Of a stretch of DNA of 40,802 bases, positions 18,801 through 27,915 are shown in pieces. The position numbers and the translations under genes were made by a program. This DNA comes from Bacilli bacterium (GTDB lineage: Bacteria; Bacillota_I; Bacilli_A; RFN20; CAG-826), in the NCBI GenBank assembly GCA_024695105.1, contig JAILIV010000036.1:1-40802 (forward strand), given 5' to 3'. Numbering within the stretch: position 1 is the first letter of the stretch; every line of letters begins with the position of its first letter. The notes under the pieces are model-generated. The model did no database searches, had not been told where the DNA came from, and saw only the letters and a program-made list of their open reading frames with translations.

Positions 18801-19035
18801 CATCTCCGAACGGCACGGCTACGTCACCATCGACTACATGTTCATCGACGAAGGCTTTGGCTCGTTAAACGGCAAAGACATCGCCGAAGTCGTCCAATTG
18901 CTCAAACGCATATCCGCCGACTCCCGTTGCGCGATTGGCATCATTTCGCACATCGAGATGCTCAAAGAGGCCTTGCCCAAGCAAATCGCCGTTCAAAAAG
19001 ACGCCTCAGGCGCCCATTTGAAGATCTTGGCTTAA
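15895..19035 (+). CDS. sbcC: Exonuclease SbcCD, subunit C (Rad50-type SMC ATPase)
   Basis: Walker A HGDTGSGKTSIFDAICFALYG, zinc hook GQPCPVCGSTHHP, signature SLSGGEKFKAALALSLSFSE, Walker B MFIDEGFGSL; overlaps sbcD stop by ATGA. Confidence 0.95.
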   Translation: MRPLTLTMQAFGPYKGNVVIDFALLGDGIYLIHGDTGSGKTSIFDAICFALYGQNSDPKRPNESIRSQYSDSETKTYVTLVFSSNGKTYTVTRSPAQRIKGRRRGKSEDGLIDVGAEVSFSGEGLEKTYTNVSEANAKIVEIVGLQLNQFRQTTMIAQGKFRELVEADTKQRQSLFRSIMESGPIQTFCERIAEESKGLQTQIEKDNALITQQAKSYQTEDIALQEELKSANVHEILITLLPKLRADLLAMKEKERVLEQASLNAKKQANQASLEREKTERGNANRQLYEENHKRLEALVSSQKDMEELSLLLSRQEKAEKALERFRLWEGVAKRIANLRKELGELQESHRLNQEAYEQEKALFETIPQLNAQIERFAQQEAELLRKKAEAARLAALRKSIPSLDDALQTAEKSLNGLQSEKETLLKQERELREKHAQSTWAKDLASNQARKANLQEDQRVLGSLEAQQGHIAQAEKAYAQAQNLLNEGMENLSSARQKYDSIYHAFILASAGRLAEGLDEGQPCPVCGSTHHPHLAKKEEGDASEASVQQAKEAVEILNKEIQGLAGKENAAKTALEEKKGSFLHALKERFNIDLPYGEAQAELTRLQEINRDDLRITQERIESAMQAKEAEEKDLKEADRLRKQAEDKDGQRTRLEAKKNEAATSLSITKQQIKELETKLESSDEKTLEAQAKQAHDQAESLRKKRGAIQDEHTRLHGLCSQEEAKIEANTKAATQAAEEEKKAQEELSKALSDGAFASAEQAKEAIKFDAVAFAQRKTEHDQWKIALRAAKENENAYVAKGFDQCVRTDVEPLKQREAECAQAYGNALSASSAFSTTLRQNERVLSDLDQIIVKKEEAIAWADKVDMLNRVANGKLSGQHFNFEVFYQRQIFLKVIQRASAKLQQISNGQFSLVSRSLDSAKGTGQVGLDIDVFDAQTGQNRDIASLSGGEKFKAALALSLSFSEVISERHGYVTIDYMFIDEGFGSLNGKDIAEVVQLLKRISADSRCAIGIISHIEMLKEALPKQIAVQKDASGAHLKILA

Positions 19036-19038
19036 TCT

Positions 19039-19446
19039 CTATTCCTTTGGTTTTTCCGCCACCTCTTCCGCGGGGGTTTGTTTCATGTTGGCGTCAATGA
19101 TGAAGAGCACGCCTGGCACAAGGCTTAACAATACGATGGCCACCGCGCCGAGGATGTTGCGTTGGACGCGGGAAAACTTTTCTTTATAGACCAGCGTCGC
19201 CAGAATGAAGCTATAGATCGTCGCGCACAAAGCAACGAAAGAGAACACGAACAACGTGACGATAAGGCTGTCGGCACTGGCGATAGCTTCCGCTTCGGAC
19301 ATGCCTCCCTCGACAAGTTTCGCGACGGCTTCGTCTTTGGTCGTCACGCATAAAGAGGCGACGATCACCAACACCAAGGTGACGATGGAACATAGGATGC
19401 CCCAGATAATGGATAAAGTTCGAACGGCGGATTTCATGTGCACCAT
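19039..19446 (-). CDS. Small membrane protein, DUF4064-like
   Basis: Three to four TM segments, convergent with sbcC; alternative ATG at 19437. Confidence 0.6.
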   Translation of the reverse strand: MVHMKSAVRTLSIIWGILCSIVTLVLVIVASLCVTTKDEAVAKLVEGGMSEAEAIASADSLIVTLFVFSFVALCATIYSFILATLVYKEKFSRVQRNILGAVAIVLLSLVPGVLFIIDANMKQTPAEEVAEKPKE

Positions 19447-19489
19447 TATGGCGCGCTAGCGCACGAAAACAAAGACCGCGAGAATAGGC

Positions 19490-21172
19490 TTATGGCCTTG
19501 CATCGTCCAAAGCCTGGACGAACACCTTCTCGAATTCCTTGGGTAGATTAAGGCGCTCATCAAATTGGACGACGGATTCATAACTCTTTAAGTCGAAGGC
19601 CTCGGGAGGGTCTTTTTCCTCCTCCTTCGCATCCTCCAACGCCTTGTTAACTAAGGAATTGATATAGGAAACGGAATCCTTCTTGGCTGCTTGCTGATCG
19701 ACCTCTTCTATAAGAACCGTATAGTTCATTTCTTCTAGTTCGTGATAGACTGCACCGTCCGTGGCCCGCGATTCGATGCCTTGTAAACTGGAAAGATCTT
19801 TGCCTTCGAAGCCTTTGATCTCCTTCATATCTTCTGCGAGGTCCTTGCTGTACCACGCCCGGGGACGGGCGAGCCGGAACCCCATAAACGTCATCACGCT
19901 CGTGCGTTCGTAGGGATTGTAAAAGGTGAATATCTTGGTGCAACCATCGAATCTTCGGAAAGCGAAGCGAATCTCGCGGTAGGCATCGGTTTCCTTCCCC
20001 ATCAATCTTTTCTTCATGTCCTTGGAGAATGTGTCATAGGAAACCAACTGTTTGATTTCCGAGGACAGGGAATCATAGATTTCCTTGATTTCTTTGGCGT
20101 AAGAAGGGATTAGGTAACGGAACAAAGCGACGTCTTTCTTGGGCTGGAGATAGTCGTCGATCGAAAGAATGTACCTGCTCTTGATTTGAATCTGGGGCGA
20201 AAGAATTTCCTTTTTGCCTTCCCACTTCACGGAAACGGAGTACATGGACGGATTGGCTTTGTCCTTGTTGATCAGGAATTTGGGCAAAGCTACTTGCCCT
20301 TCTTGCTTCTGCTGCGCTTTTTCTTGCTTCTTGATCCCACTTTTCTTCTTTCTTATCGCCGCCACTTGCTCTCTGAACTCCGCGGAATACAAGGTGCTTT
20401 TCGGAATCGACAGTTTAATGGAGGAAGATCCAAAAGAAGCATAGGCGGCGATCTCAGGATCCGCCTTAAGCTCTTCGCTTATATAACGATAGTTGGATGG
20501 GCTATCTTGCATGGCCATGAGAACAATGTCACGGTCATCTCGCATCGATTTGTCCATGCACAAAAACAAAGATGGTTTTTTGGAAAGGAGCAGCGACACA
20601 AAATCCTTTCTTTTTAAAAGGGGCGTGTCGTGAAGATGAGTGAAATATTGCGCGGACACCATGGAGTCAGCGGCCGCTTCCATTAATTCAGGATCCTTCA
20701 ATAAGGATTCAGACGCAAATTGGAAGGAACATCCAAATTGTTCGATGGCCTTCAATACCACTTGCCTATCGTTTTTCAACCGATCGGACACAAACTCCAA
20801 GGCACGGCCTTCCTTTCCTAATAACTCAAGGACCAATGCCTTATCGTCGCGAAAGCGGGCGGGTGCATATTGTAGGGCAATCGGATTGTTCCTTACCGCG
20901 TTTAAGACAAAGACTTCGTCGGATAAAAGGGAATCGCTGGCGATGGAAAGGGCAAGTCCGCTAATCGCGGCGGCTTTTCGCACGAAGTCGTCGTTATTCC
21001 TTACTTTTTCGGGGACGAATTTAGCTAAATGGGCAGCCATATAAGGCTTAGCCTTAATGGCTTTCAAAAGAAAGTCTTCGTCTTCCAACTTCTTCTTCGG
21101 AAAGGATTTAGGAAGGGGCGTCCCGCCATTGCAGTAATACGCCAGATGGTTGATGCATGCTTCGTCTGTCAT
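19490..21172 (-). CDS. DUF4116-repeat protein with uncharacterised C-terminal domain
   Basis: Repeated 'dkeVVLkAIeqfG.sFqFASesLkdDpelm' units (VRNNPIALQYAPARFRDDKALVLELLGKEGRALEFVSDRLKNDRQVVLKAIEQFGCSFQFASESLLKDPEL); extended -10 TGATATAAT upstream. Confidence 0.75.
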   Translation of the reverse strand: MTDEACINHLAYYCNGGTPLPKSFPKKKLEDEDFLLKAIKAKPYMAAHLAKFVPEKVRNNDDFVRKAAAISGLALSIASDSLLSDEVFVLNAVRNNPIALQYAPARFRDDKALVLELLGKEGRALEFVSDRLKNDRQVVLKAIEQFGCSFQFASESLLKDPELMEAAADSMVSAQYFTHLHDTPLLKRKDFVSLLLSKKPSLFLCMDKSMRDDRDIVLMAMQDSPSNYRYISEELKADPEIAAYASFGSSSIKLSIPKSTLYSAEFREQVAAIRKKKSGIKKQEKAQQKQEGQVALPKFLINKDKANPSMYSVSVKWEGKKEILSPQIQIKSRYILSIDDYLQPKKDVALFRYLIPSYAKEIKEIYDSLSSEIKQLVSYDTFSKDMKKRLMGKETDAYREIRFAFRRFDGCTKIFTFYNPYERTSVMTFMGFRLARPRAWYSKDLAEDMKEIKGFEGKDLSSLQGIESRATDGAVYHELEEMNYTVLIEEVDQQAAKKDSVSYINSLVNKALEDAKEEEKDPPEAFDLKSYESVVQFDERLNLPKEFEKVFVQALDDARP

Positions 21173-21303
21173 AATTCGATAGCCTCTTTTTGTATTATAT
21201 CAAGCCCAATCTTGTGAAAGTCGTTTGGATGATAAGCGCGATTAAACGCAAGCAGTACTACGGCTGACCATGCGAAAACGACGTTCTTTCGCAATGACTC
21301 TTA

Positions 21304-23505
21304 TTACTCTCCGGGCAAGTAGACTTTAGGAACCCCCTCACTGCGCCAGAAATCCCAATTTTTGCCAGGCTCGACAAAGTAATAGGAGGCGTGGAAATAG
21401 GTTTTGCCAAACGACTCTTTGATTTTTGCCTCCAATTCGACGCGTGCTTTGGCGCGTTCTTCTTGGTATTCGCGTTCGTCTTCTTCGGAGAAACCAACGT
21501 GGCTGGCGTTGGGGTTTTCCTCAAACGTGAACTCGATTTTGAGGTGGCCTTGCTTGTATTGTTCTTCGCTGCCCATGTAAAGAACGTGCTCAAAGCCGGC
21601 TTCTTCCAAGGCGCGTACATCGAAACGGATGGTGCCTCGCTCGGGTAAAACCAAATACTTTATCCACCCGCATTGATAGAAAGCCCGCGCTTGGATGGTG
21701 AGGTCCTCCGAATGAATCCAAAAGCAGTTGAGGTAACGGCAATTGGAGAAGGCATATTCGCCAATCGTGCGCACCGTATCTTGTAGTTCGATCGTGGCCA
21801 CGCCGGAATGTGAGAATGCGCTCTTGCGGATGTTTGTTGAGGGAACCTTCACAAAGCGGAGGTTTGGACAATCGCGGAAGCTGGAATTACCGACGTCCAT
21901 ATCTGCCTGTATGATCTCGACTTTCTCGAGGTTTTTGCAACCACGGCACACCTCATCAGGAATGGTCGTTTCACGACCCGCAAACCGAATACTTCGAATG
22001 GCGGAGTTCATAAATGCCTGCTCTTTAATATGGCCACAAATCTCCAGACGTTCTTGTGATAACGACGACCCTTTAAAAGCCCTAGCGCCAATTTCATCAC
22101 AAGATGGTGGCAGAGAGAAATCGGTTAAGCCCGTGCAGTTTTCAAACGCGGAATCACCGACGACGCGGATAAGTTTTTCCTTGTAAAGAAGAACGTCTAG
22201 ATTGGTGGGCAAGCCGTTTGCGCTTCGCTTCAAGTGTACGTCGTTACCTTTAAACGTCACCTTGCTCAGATTCGTGCAATTATAGAAGGCGCAGGGCCCG
22301 ATGACGGTCGGGCCGTCAAGAACCACCTCGCGCAGATTTTGGCAGTCATGGAAGCAGCCTTCCGAAATCTCGGGAAAGGTTTCCACCAGTTCCAAACGCT
22401 CAAGCTCATTGCAATAAGCAAAGGCGTTTTTGCCAAGGTGCATTTGGATGGAGTGTTGCTCTTCGTTGGGGATGACGCGCTCCCCTTCCCCCGTCGCGCT
22501 GTCATCGGGGACGAGCCATTCCTCCATCACCGTCTTCAAATCTTCCTCGAATTTTGCGTTTTCGTCCTCTTCATACGTTTTGGCCAAATCGATGGAGTCT
22601 GCTTGGGCCATCCTCTCGCTCAGCGTGGCCACATGGGGGAAATAGATGCGCGCAACGCCACTGCGCTCAAAGGCGGAATCGCCTAAGTGGACGATGCTAC
22701 GCAAATCGACCTCGTGCAATTGGCGGCAATCCGCAAAAGCGTGCGAATCGATCTCCACCACTTTAGAGAGATCAATCTCCTTCAAGTTCATCATGTTCGT
22801 GAACGTCGCGTCACCGATATAAGCAACCTCCACCGGAAGGTTTACGCGGACACAATAAGGGTCATTGCATTGGGCGAGCATCTTGCCCCGGGCCATGGAT
22901 CTGGAATTCAGTAAGTGGATGGACGTCTTATCGTCGATATCAATAATGTTCAAAAGCTTCGTCTCGTCACGGGCGTTTTGGACATAATTCATCTTGCTTT
23001 CGACAGGCGAATCCCCTTCAAGGTAAAGGATGCGCTTCCCAAACGCCTTCTCGACCAGGGCAGTATCCTCTTCGTTTAGCTTCAAGTTGGCTTGGAACGT
23101 TTTGACGATATCCCCGTCCAACAAAGCGTCTTTTTGAAGGACGATGGGAATCAAAGGCTTCCGATACGTCGAAGCCAGGCGGATTTCCTCTAGCACCGCT
23201 TGAGATTTCAAAGAAAGCGCGGACAAATAGATGATGATGCCTTTGCACGCGAACTGGCTAACGAAGTGCTCCGCGTTCTCTAGCCAATCCGTCCCCGGCT
23301 TCATCCCGCGGTCGAACCATATGGCCAAACCACGTTCTTGAAAAGCGAATATGTCTTTGTAAATCGCCTTGTAATCCCCATGGCTATAGGAGATGAAAAA
23401 GAACTCTCCGGCGAAATTGATGGGTGGTATCGCGTCTAAGGCGTAAAGTTCAGCGATGCTTTTGCTTTGGTCGATCTTTTGGAATAGTTCCGCGCATTTG
23501 TCCAT
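21304..23505 (-). CDS. TIR-domain protein with C-terminal BspA-type (LRR_5) leucine-rich repeats
   Basis: TIR: EFFFISYSHGDYKAIYKDIFAFQERGLAIWFDRGMKPGTDWLENAE...IIIYLSALSLKSQAVLEEIRLA; LRR_5: 'IGPCAFYNCTNLSKVTFKG', 'VVGDSAFENCTGLTDFSLP', 'IGEYAFSNCRYLN'; start ATG 23505 with AAAGGGGAG SD. Confidence 0.88.
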   Translation of the reverse strand: MDKCAELFQKIDQSKSIAELYALDAIPPINFAGEFFFISYSHGDYKAIYKDIFAFQERGLAIWFDRGMKPGTDWLENAEHFVSQFACKGIIIYLSALSLKSQAVLEEIRLASTYRKPLIPIVLQKDALLDGDIVKTFQANLKLNEEDTALVEKAFGKRILYLEGDSPVESKMNYVQNARDETKLLNIIDIDDKTSIHLLNSRSMARGKMLAQCNDPYCVRVNLPVEVAYIGDATFTNMMNLKEIDLSKVVEIDSHAFADCRQLHEVDLRSIVHLGDSAFERSGVARIYFPHVATLSERMAQADSIDLAKTYEEDENAKFEEDLKTVMEEWLVPDDSATGEGERVIPNEEQHSIQMHLGKNAFAYCNELERLELVETFPEISEGCFHDCQNLREVVLDGPTVIGPCAFYNCTNLSKVTFKGNDVHLKRSANGLPTNLDVLLYKEKLIRVVGDSAFENCTGLTDFSLPPSCDEIGARAFKGSSLSQERLEICGHIKEQAFMNSAIRSIRFAGRETTIPDEVCRGCKNLEKVEIIQADMDVGNSSFRDCPNLRFVKVPSTNIRKSAFSHSGVATIELQDTVRTIGEYAFSNCRYLNCFWIHSEDLTIQARAFYQCGWIKYLVLPERGTIRFDVRALEEAGFEHVLYMGSEEQYKQGHLKIEFTFEENPNASHVGFSEEDEREYQEERAKARVELEAKIKESFGKTYFHASYYFVEPGKNWDFWRSEGVPKVYLPGE

Positions 23506-23662
23506 AAAACTCCCCTTTGAGCTATGTTCGTCGTCTTCGTCAAAGGATTCCTTAGCGAAATCCATAGGCGGTTTCATATCCATCGTCACGGATGGACGCC
23601 ACTTTTCGTAATTTTCCCACAAAAAAAGCATTCCGCGATACGAAATGCCAGTTTTCAAATAA

Positions 23663-23740
23663 TGGCGCGCCCGAGGCGACTCGAACGCCTGACCTCAACC
23701 TTCGGAGGGTTGCACTCTATCCAGACTGAGCTACGGGCGC
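23663..23740 (-). tRNA. tRNA-Arg (CCG)
   Basis: GCGCCCGTAGCTCAGTCTGGATAGAG...CAACC-CTCCGAA-GGTTG...GGCGTTCGAGTCGCC...CGGGCGCGCCA. Confidence 0.95.
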
Positions 23741-23746
23741 ATCAAT

Positions 23747-23831
23747 TGGTGCCCAAGAGGGGATTTGAACCCCTACGGCTGTTAACCACTCGCCCCTGAA
23801 ACGAGCGCGTCTACCGTTCCGCCACTTGGGC
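23747..23831 (-). tRNA. tRNA-Leu (CAG)
   Basis: GCCCAAGTGGCGGAACGGTAGACGCGCTCGTTTCAGGGGCGAG...GGGGTTCAAATCCCCTCTTGGGCACCA. Confidence 0.95.
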
Positions 23832-23898
23832 ACAGGTAGAAATATACGCTTACGAAAAGGAAAAGTCGATGTGATATTTGAAGCCTTCTATAGAAAGG

Positions 23899-24828
23899 TC
23901 ATTCCGCTAGGAAACCAAAGATCTCGCCCATCACTTTGGGGTCATCTTGGTTCAGGCGTTGGTAATCAATTTCCAAGGAGTTGTCAAAATTAAGTCCGAA
24001 AGCGTGTTGCTTGTTGCCTAGTTCGTAAAGGTACTTCTGCGCATCCAAAGTCCAATAAGGGTTATGCATCGCTCCTTTGACCAGCATCAAGCGAACGTTG
24101 GGCTTTCCCTTGCATAAGGATTCAAGCACATCATAGTTGCCTGGTTTGGGCACCATCGGGTCATTCTCGCCTTGGATATAAAGCACACGTGCACTGGTTT
24201 TAAAAACCAAATCCGCCATCTCCAAGGCGCCAAACTCCCCATATCCAAGCCTTAATGCCTTCCGTAGAGAATGCTCCATCTTGGCCAACGCCTTCTCTTG
24301 ACTCATCAGCGTACGGGTCAAGGAAATGAAGCCGGAAATGCTCACGACCTTCTCCACGCCATAACGCGGATCCAATGCCCCTAACGCGGTATAACCGCCC
24401 CAGGAATGCCCCACTGCGTACCGAGGCAGGCCTTCCGCCTGCTTCTCCGAATCCAAGAACGTAAAGAACGCCTGTTGGTCCAACAAAGATTGCGCCAAAC
24501 AACCGATGCCCTGCCCTTCTGAGGTCATGCACCCGGTATTGTCGTAGGCATAAACCAGATAACCTCGTTTCGCAATCGCGGCGATCTCTTGCATGTAGGC
24601 GTTATAACCTGCGCCTAGTCCATGAAAAAAGATAACAACCGCGCGCGGGAAATCTCCTTCCACGTAAAAGCGTTTGCCGCGCAGCAGATTCTTGCCGCTA
24701 TAAAAGGAGAAAGGAGTCGAAGAGATTCCGAACTCCTTTTCGCGGAAGTATTTCAAAAAGGGATTGCCATCGCCACGGAATCCCATCGCCTTGCGAAGCA
24801 TCGACAGCAAAAAGCGGTCCAGGATCAT
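23899..24828 (-). CDS. Alpha/beta hydrolase
   Basis: AVVIFFHGLGAGYNAY, VYAYDNTGC, YAVGHSWGGYTALGAL nucleophile elbow, late VKGAMHNPYW His. Confidence 0.85.
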   Translation of the reverse strand: MILDRFLLSMLRKAMGFRGDGNPFLKYFREKEFGISSTPFSFYSGKNLLRGKRFYVEGDFPRAVVIFFHGLGAGYNAYMQEIAAIAKRGYLVYAYDNTGCMTSEGQGIGCLAQSLLDQQAFFTFLDSEKQAEGLPRYAVGHSWGGYTALGALDPRYGVEKVVSISGFISLTRTLMSQEKALAKMEHSLRKALRLGYGEFGALEMADLVFKTSARVLYIQGENDPMVPKPGNYDVLESLCKGKPNVRLMLVKGAMHNPYWTLDAQKYLYELGNKQHAFGLNFDNSLEIDYQRLNQDDPKVMGEIFGFLAE

Positions 24829-24834
24829 GAAGGC

Positions 24835-27321
24835 TTATCCTTTACGGAACATCAAATGCCACAAAGCCAAGATCAACCTGCCGTTTGCGCAGTCGACGAT
24901 GGCCTGGGCCACCTTATCGGAAATACCGTTCATCACCACGTTGCGGATCGGGGTTTGCAGCATGGAACGATATAAAGGGTTCTTCTCATCCTCAATGCCC
25001 GTCACCTCTTGGGCCCGACGCACCAAAATACGGCCGATCCACGTGTTACGGATGTTCTCGATCGTGGAGTTGAGGGTATAGGGCCGGGCTCGGGGATCGT
25101 CGGGGAAAGGCACTTTATAGCCCAATAGTTTCTCGTAGACGTCATCGTAAAGCCAGAACCCGTCTTTCGGTGGCTTGTAGTACACCGTTAACTCCGTACG
25201 AAGGGAAGGGAATTCCTTATCCCCAGGGATCTCGACTTCGCCTGAGAGCACGATGTCTTTGTCCATGCAGGTCTGACCGATTTCGATCGCGTATTTTCCA
25301 CCTTCGACCAAGAAAGAACCTGATTCGGTGTCGTAGTGCTCAAAGGCGCGACGGGACAACTCGAGTTCCACTTCCACGCGGCGATTGCCGTCCACATAGA
25401 CTTTCTTGAAAGCCTGCAACGTACGCTTTGCCTTAAAGACATTCCCTTCTAGCGGACGCACGTAAACCTGAACCAGGGCAGCGCCTCCTACTTTGGTGTT
25501 GTTCTTAATGGATACTTTGACTTTTAACGGGGTTTCCTCCAAATTTGCGGGCTTTTTGGAGGAAACGCGCAGATTCTCAAACGCGAACTGTGTGTAGCTT
25601 AAACCGTACCCAAAGGGGAAACGGACGGCCTTCTCCTCTTCCGCCGAAACGTAATAGCGGTATCCGACGTAAATGCCTTCGCGGTAAAGGGATTGGGCTT
25701 GGTCGCCGGGATAGAAACCGAAGGATGGCGTCTCGTAGTTGCGCTTGGGCCAGGTCTCGGCGAGATGGCCGCTGGGGTTGGTCGCGCCGGTGATGATGTT
25801 ATACAAAGCCTCTCCCCCACCTTCACCTGGGAAATAAGAAAGGATCTCCGCCGCGGAAGTTTCCGCGAAGGCCACCTCCACCGGTCCGCCGGTGGCGATG
25901 ACGACGATGGCGTTGGGATTGCGCTCCACGACGCGGCGATAAAGCTCGACCTGATTATCCGGGAGACGAAGGCTCAGCCGGTCGAAGCCCTCGCTTTCCT
26001 GCTCAGGGGAAGTCCCAAGGAACAAGATCACGTTGGGGCAACGGGTCGCCACATCCACCGCGTCGACGATGAGCTCGGCGGCGTTTTCGTCGTCGCTATC
26101 GAATTCGCGGGTGGCCAAATCGTAGCCACGGCTATAATGGACGTTTCCTTCACCCACCGCTTCGATGCAGCGCTGCAAAAAGGATTTCGGCGCGAAACCT
26201 TTGACTTGGCTAGAGCCGCCTCCACCCAAACGAGGATTGGCGGCGAGTTCACCCAAAACGGCGAGCCCCTTCACGGACTCTAACGGAAGGATGCCGTTAT
26301 TTTTGGTAAGGATCATGGAACTTTCCGCGATCTTCACCGCAAGTTGGTGGGCCTTGCCATCATTTAGGTCAAAGGCAGGTAGTTTATGCGGGGCGTGCGT
26401 TCGCTCGGAAAGACGGAGCACGCGATCCGTGATGTCGTTGATGCGCTTTTTGCTAAGGCGGTGCACGGTCTTGGGTTCTTTCCCAGTCTTTCCTTCTTTA
26501 CCGACGATGACGCGACGGTCCGCGGCGAGGAAAAGAAGCCCTTGGCGGTTCACAAAGCAAGGCATTTCCACGTCCAGACCGTTTTCGTGGCAAAGGATGG
26601 GGTCGTTCACCGCGCCCCAATCAGAAAGGACCACGCCGCTATAATGCCAGCCGTTTTTCAAGGTATCGAGCAACAGGCTCTTGGATTCGCAGGCATAGGT
26701 GCCGTTGATTTTGTTATAGGAGGCCATGATGGCCCAAGGGGAGCATTCGTCGATCGCAATTTGGAAGGCGCGAAGGTAAATCTCGTGCAGCGTGCGTTCG
26801 TCCACGATGGAGTTGTTGACCATGCGATAGCTTTCCTGCGAGTTGCAGGCGAAGTGTTTTAGGCACGCCCCAACCCCGACGCTTTGGGTGCCTTTGGTGA
26901 AACTGGCGGCAAGCATGCCCGAAAGATAAGGATCCTCGGAATAATACTCGAAGTTCCTTCCGCACAAGGGATTGCGCTTGATGTTGATGCCAGGCCCGAG
27001 GACCACGTCCACCCCGGCGGATTTGCATTCGAGTCCAAGCATGCGCCCATACTCTTCCATCAAATCCAAATCAAAGCTGCAGGCGGCCAGGGCGGAGCAA
27101 GGATAGGCGATGCTGTCCTTGGTGGTCGCGTCGCTGCCGACCTCCATGACGTCATTCGGCATGTAACGCAAACCAGAAGGGCCGTCGCTGACGCGGACCG
27201 GCGGGATGCCGATGCGGGGCACGCCATGGATCGTCCAGGCCTTCTCCCCATACATCAGACGGATTTTCTCCGACAGGGTAAGACGCTTTGCTTTTTCGCT
27301 TCGCTTTGCCATGGCACCCAT
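24835..27321 (-). CDS. Glycoside hydrolase family 3 protein (beta-glucosidase-like)
   Basis: IHGVPRIGIPPVRVSDGPSGLR, LKHFACNSQESYRM, GVVLSDWGAVNDP (nucleophile Asp), C-terminal GFYPGDQAQSLYREGIYVGYRYY and Fn3-like tail; start ambiguous (27321 or 27312). Confidence 0.93.
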   Translation of the reverse strand: MGAMAKRSEKAKRLTLSEKIRLMYGEKAWTIHGVPRIGIPPVRVSDGPSGLRYMPNDVMEVGSDATTKDSIAYPCSALAACSFDLDLMEEYGRMLGLECKSAGVDVVLGPGINIKRNPLCGRNFEYYSEDPYLSGMLAASFTKGTQSVGVGACLKHFACNSQESYRMVNNSIVDERTLHEIYLRAFQIAIDECSPWAIMASYNKINGTYACESKSLLLDTLKNGWHYSGVVLSDWGAVNDPILCHENGLDVEMPCFVNRQGLLFLAADRRVIVGKEGKTGKEPKTVHRLSKKRINDITDRVLRLSERTHAPHKLPAFDLNDGKAHQLAVKIAESSMILTKNNGILPLESVKGLAVLGELAANPRLGGGGSSQVKGFAPKSFLQRCIEAVGEGNVHYSRGYDLATREFDSDDENAAELIVDAVDVATRCPNVILFLGTSPEQESEGFDRLSLRLPDNQVELYRRVVERNPNAIVVIATGGPVEVAFAETSAAEILSYFPGEGGGEALYNIITGATNPSGHLAETWPKRNYETPSFGFYPGDQAQSLYREGIYVGYRYYVSAEEEKAVRFPFGYGLSYTQFAFENLRVSSKKPANLEETPLKVKVSIKNNTKVGGAALVQVYVRPLEGNVFKAKRTLQAFKKVYVDGNRRVEVELELSRRAFEHYDTESGSFLVEGGKYAIEIGQTCMDKDIVLSGEVEIPGDKEFPSLRTELTVYYKPPKDGFWLYDDVYEKLLGYKVPFPDDPRARPYTLNSTIENIRNTWIGRILVRRAQEVTGIEDEKNPLYRSMLQTPIRNVVMNGISDKVAQAIVDCANGRLILALWHLMFRKG

Positions 27322-27417
27322 TATCTTCTTTTTGCTAAGCAAAAGGAATGAGGCAGATGCGCAAGGCAACGCAAATTGATTCCTTTATGGAAGGCCTAAT
27401 ACGCTAAAATGTGGAAC

Positions 27418-27915
27418 ATGACCAAAACCATTTACTTGGCAGGCGGATGTTTCTGGGGCGTCCAGGCCTATTTCAAATTGCTTAAGGGCGTGGAAAGCAC
27501 CCAAGTCGGATACGCCAACGGTACCACCGCCTTCCCCACGTACGAGGACCTAAAATCCGGAAAGGCCGACCACGCGGAAACCGTGAAGGTCGATTACGAC
27601 CCGGATATCATTTCGCTTCAAGACCTCATCGGCCACTACCTTCGCTTCGTCGACCCTTATGCGATCGACCGTCAAGGACACGACGTCGGCCACCAATACC
27701 GGGCGGGCATCTATTACACCGACTTGCTCGACGCCGTGGACATTGAAGTCTACCTCAGCGAACGTTTGGGGAAGGGGCACCATATCGAACTCGCCATGAT
27801 GCGCAACTTCTTCCCCGCGGAAGCCTACCACCAAGACTATCTGGACAAGAATCCCGGTGGCTATTGCCACGTGGATCTAAACCTTGTTAAACCTAACGAA
27901 AGAAAAAAACCATGA
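27418..27915 (+). CDS. msrA: Peptide-methionine (S)-S-oxide reductase MsrA
   Basis: YLAGGCFWGVQAYF active-site motif, VGYANGTT, DPYAIDRQGHDVGHQYRAGIYY, AEAYHQDYLDKNPGGYCH; alternative ATG at 27409. Confidence 0.95.
   Translation: MTKTIYLAGGCFWGVQAYFKLLKGVESTQVGYANGTTAFPTYEDLKSGKADHAETVKVDYDPDIISLQDLIGHYLRFVDPYAIDRQGHDVGHQYRAGIYYTDLLDAVDIEVYLSERLGKGHHIELAMMRNFFPAEAYHQDYLDKNPGGYCHVDLNLVKPNERKKP

Noticed and set aside
23524-23799. Plus-strand ORF containing RPRRLERLTSTFGG...GFEPLRLLTTRP
   Set aside because: Artefactual translation across the antisense of tRNA-Arg/tRNA-Leu genes
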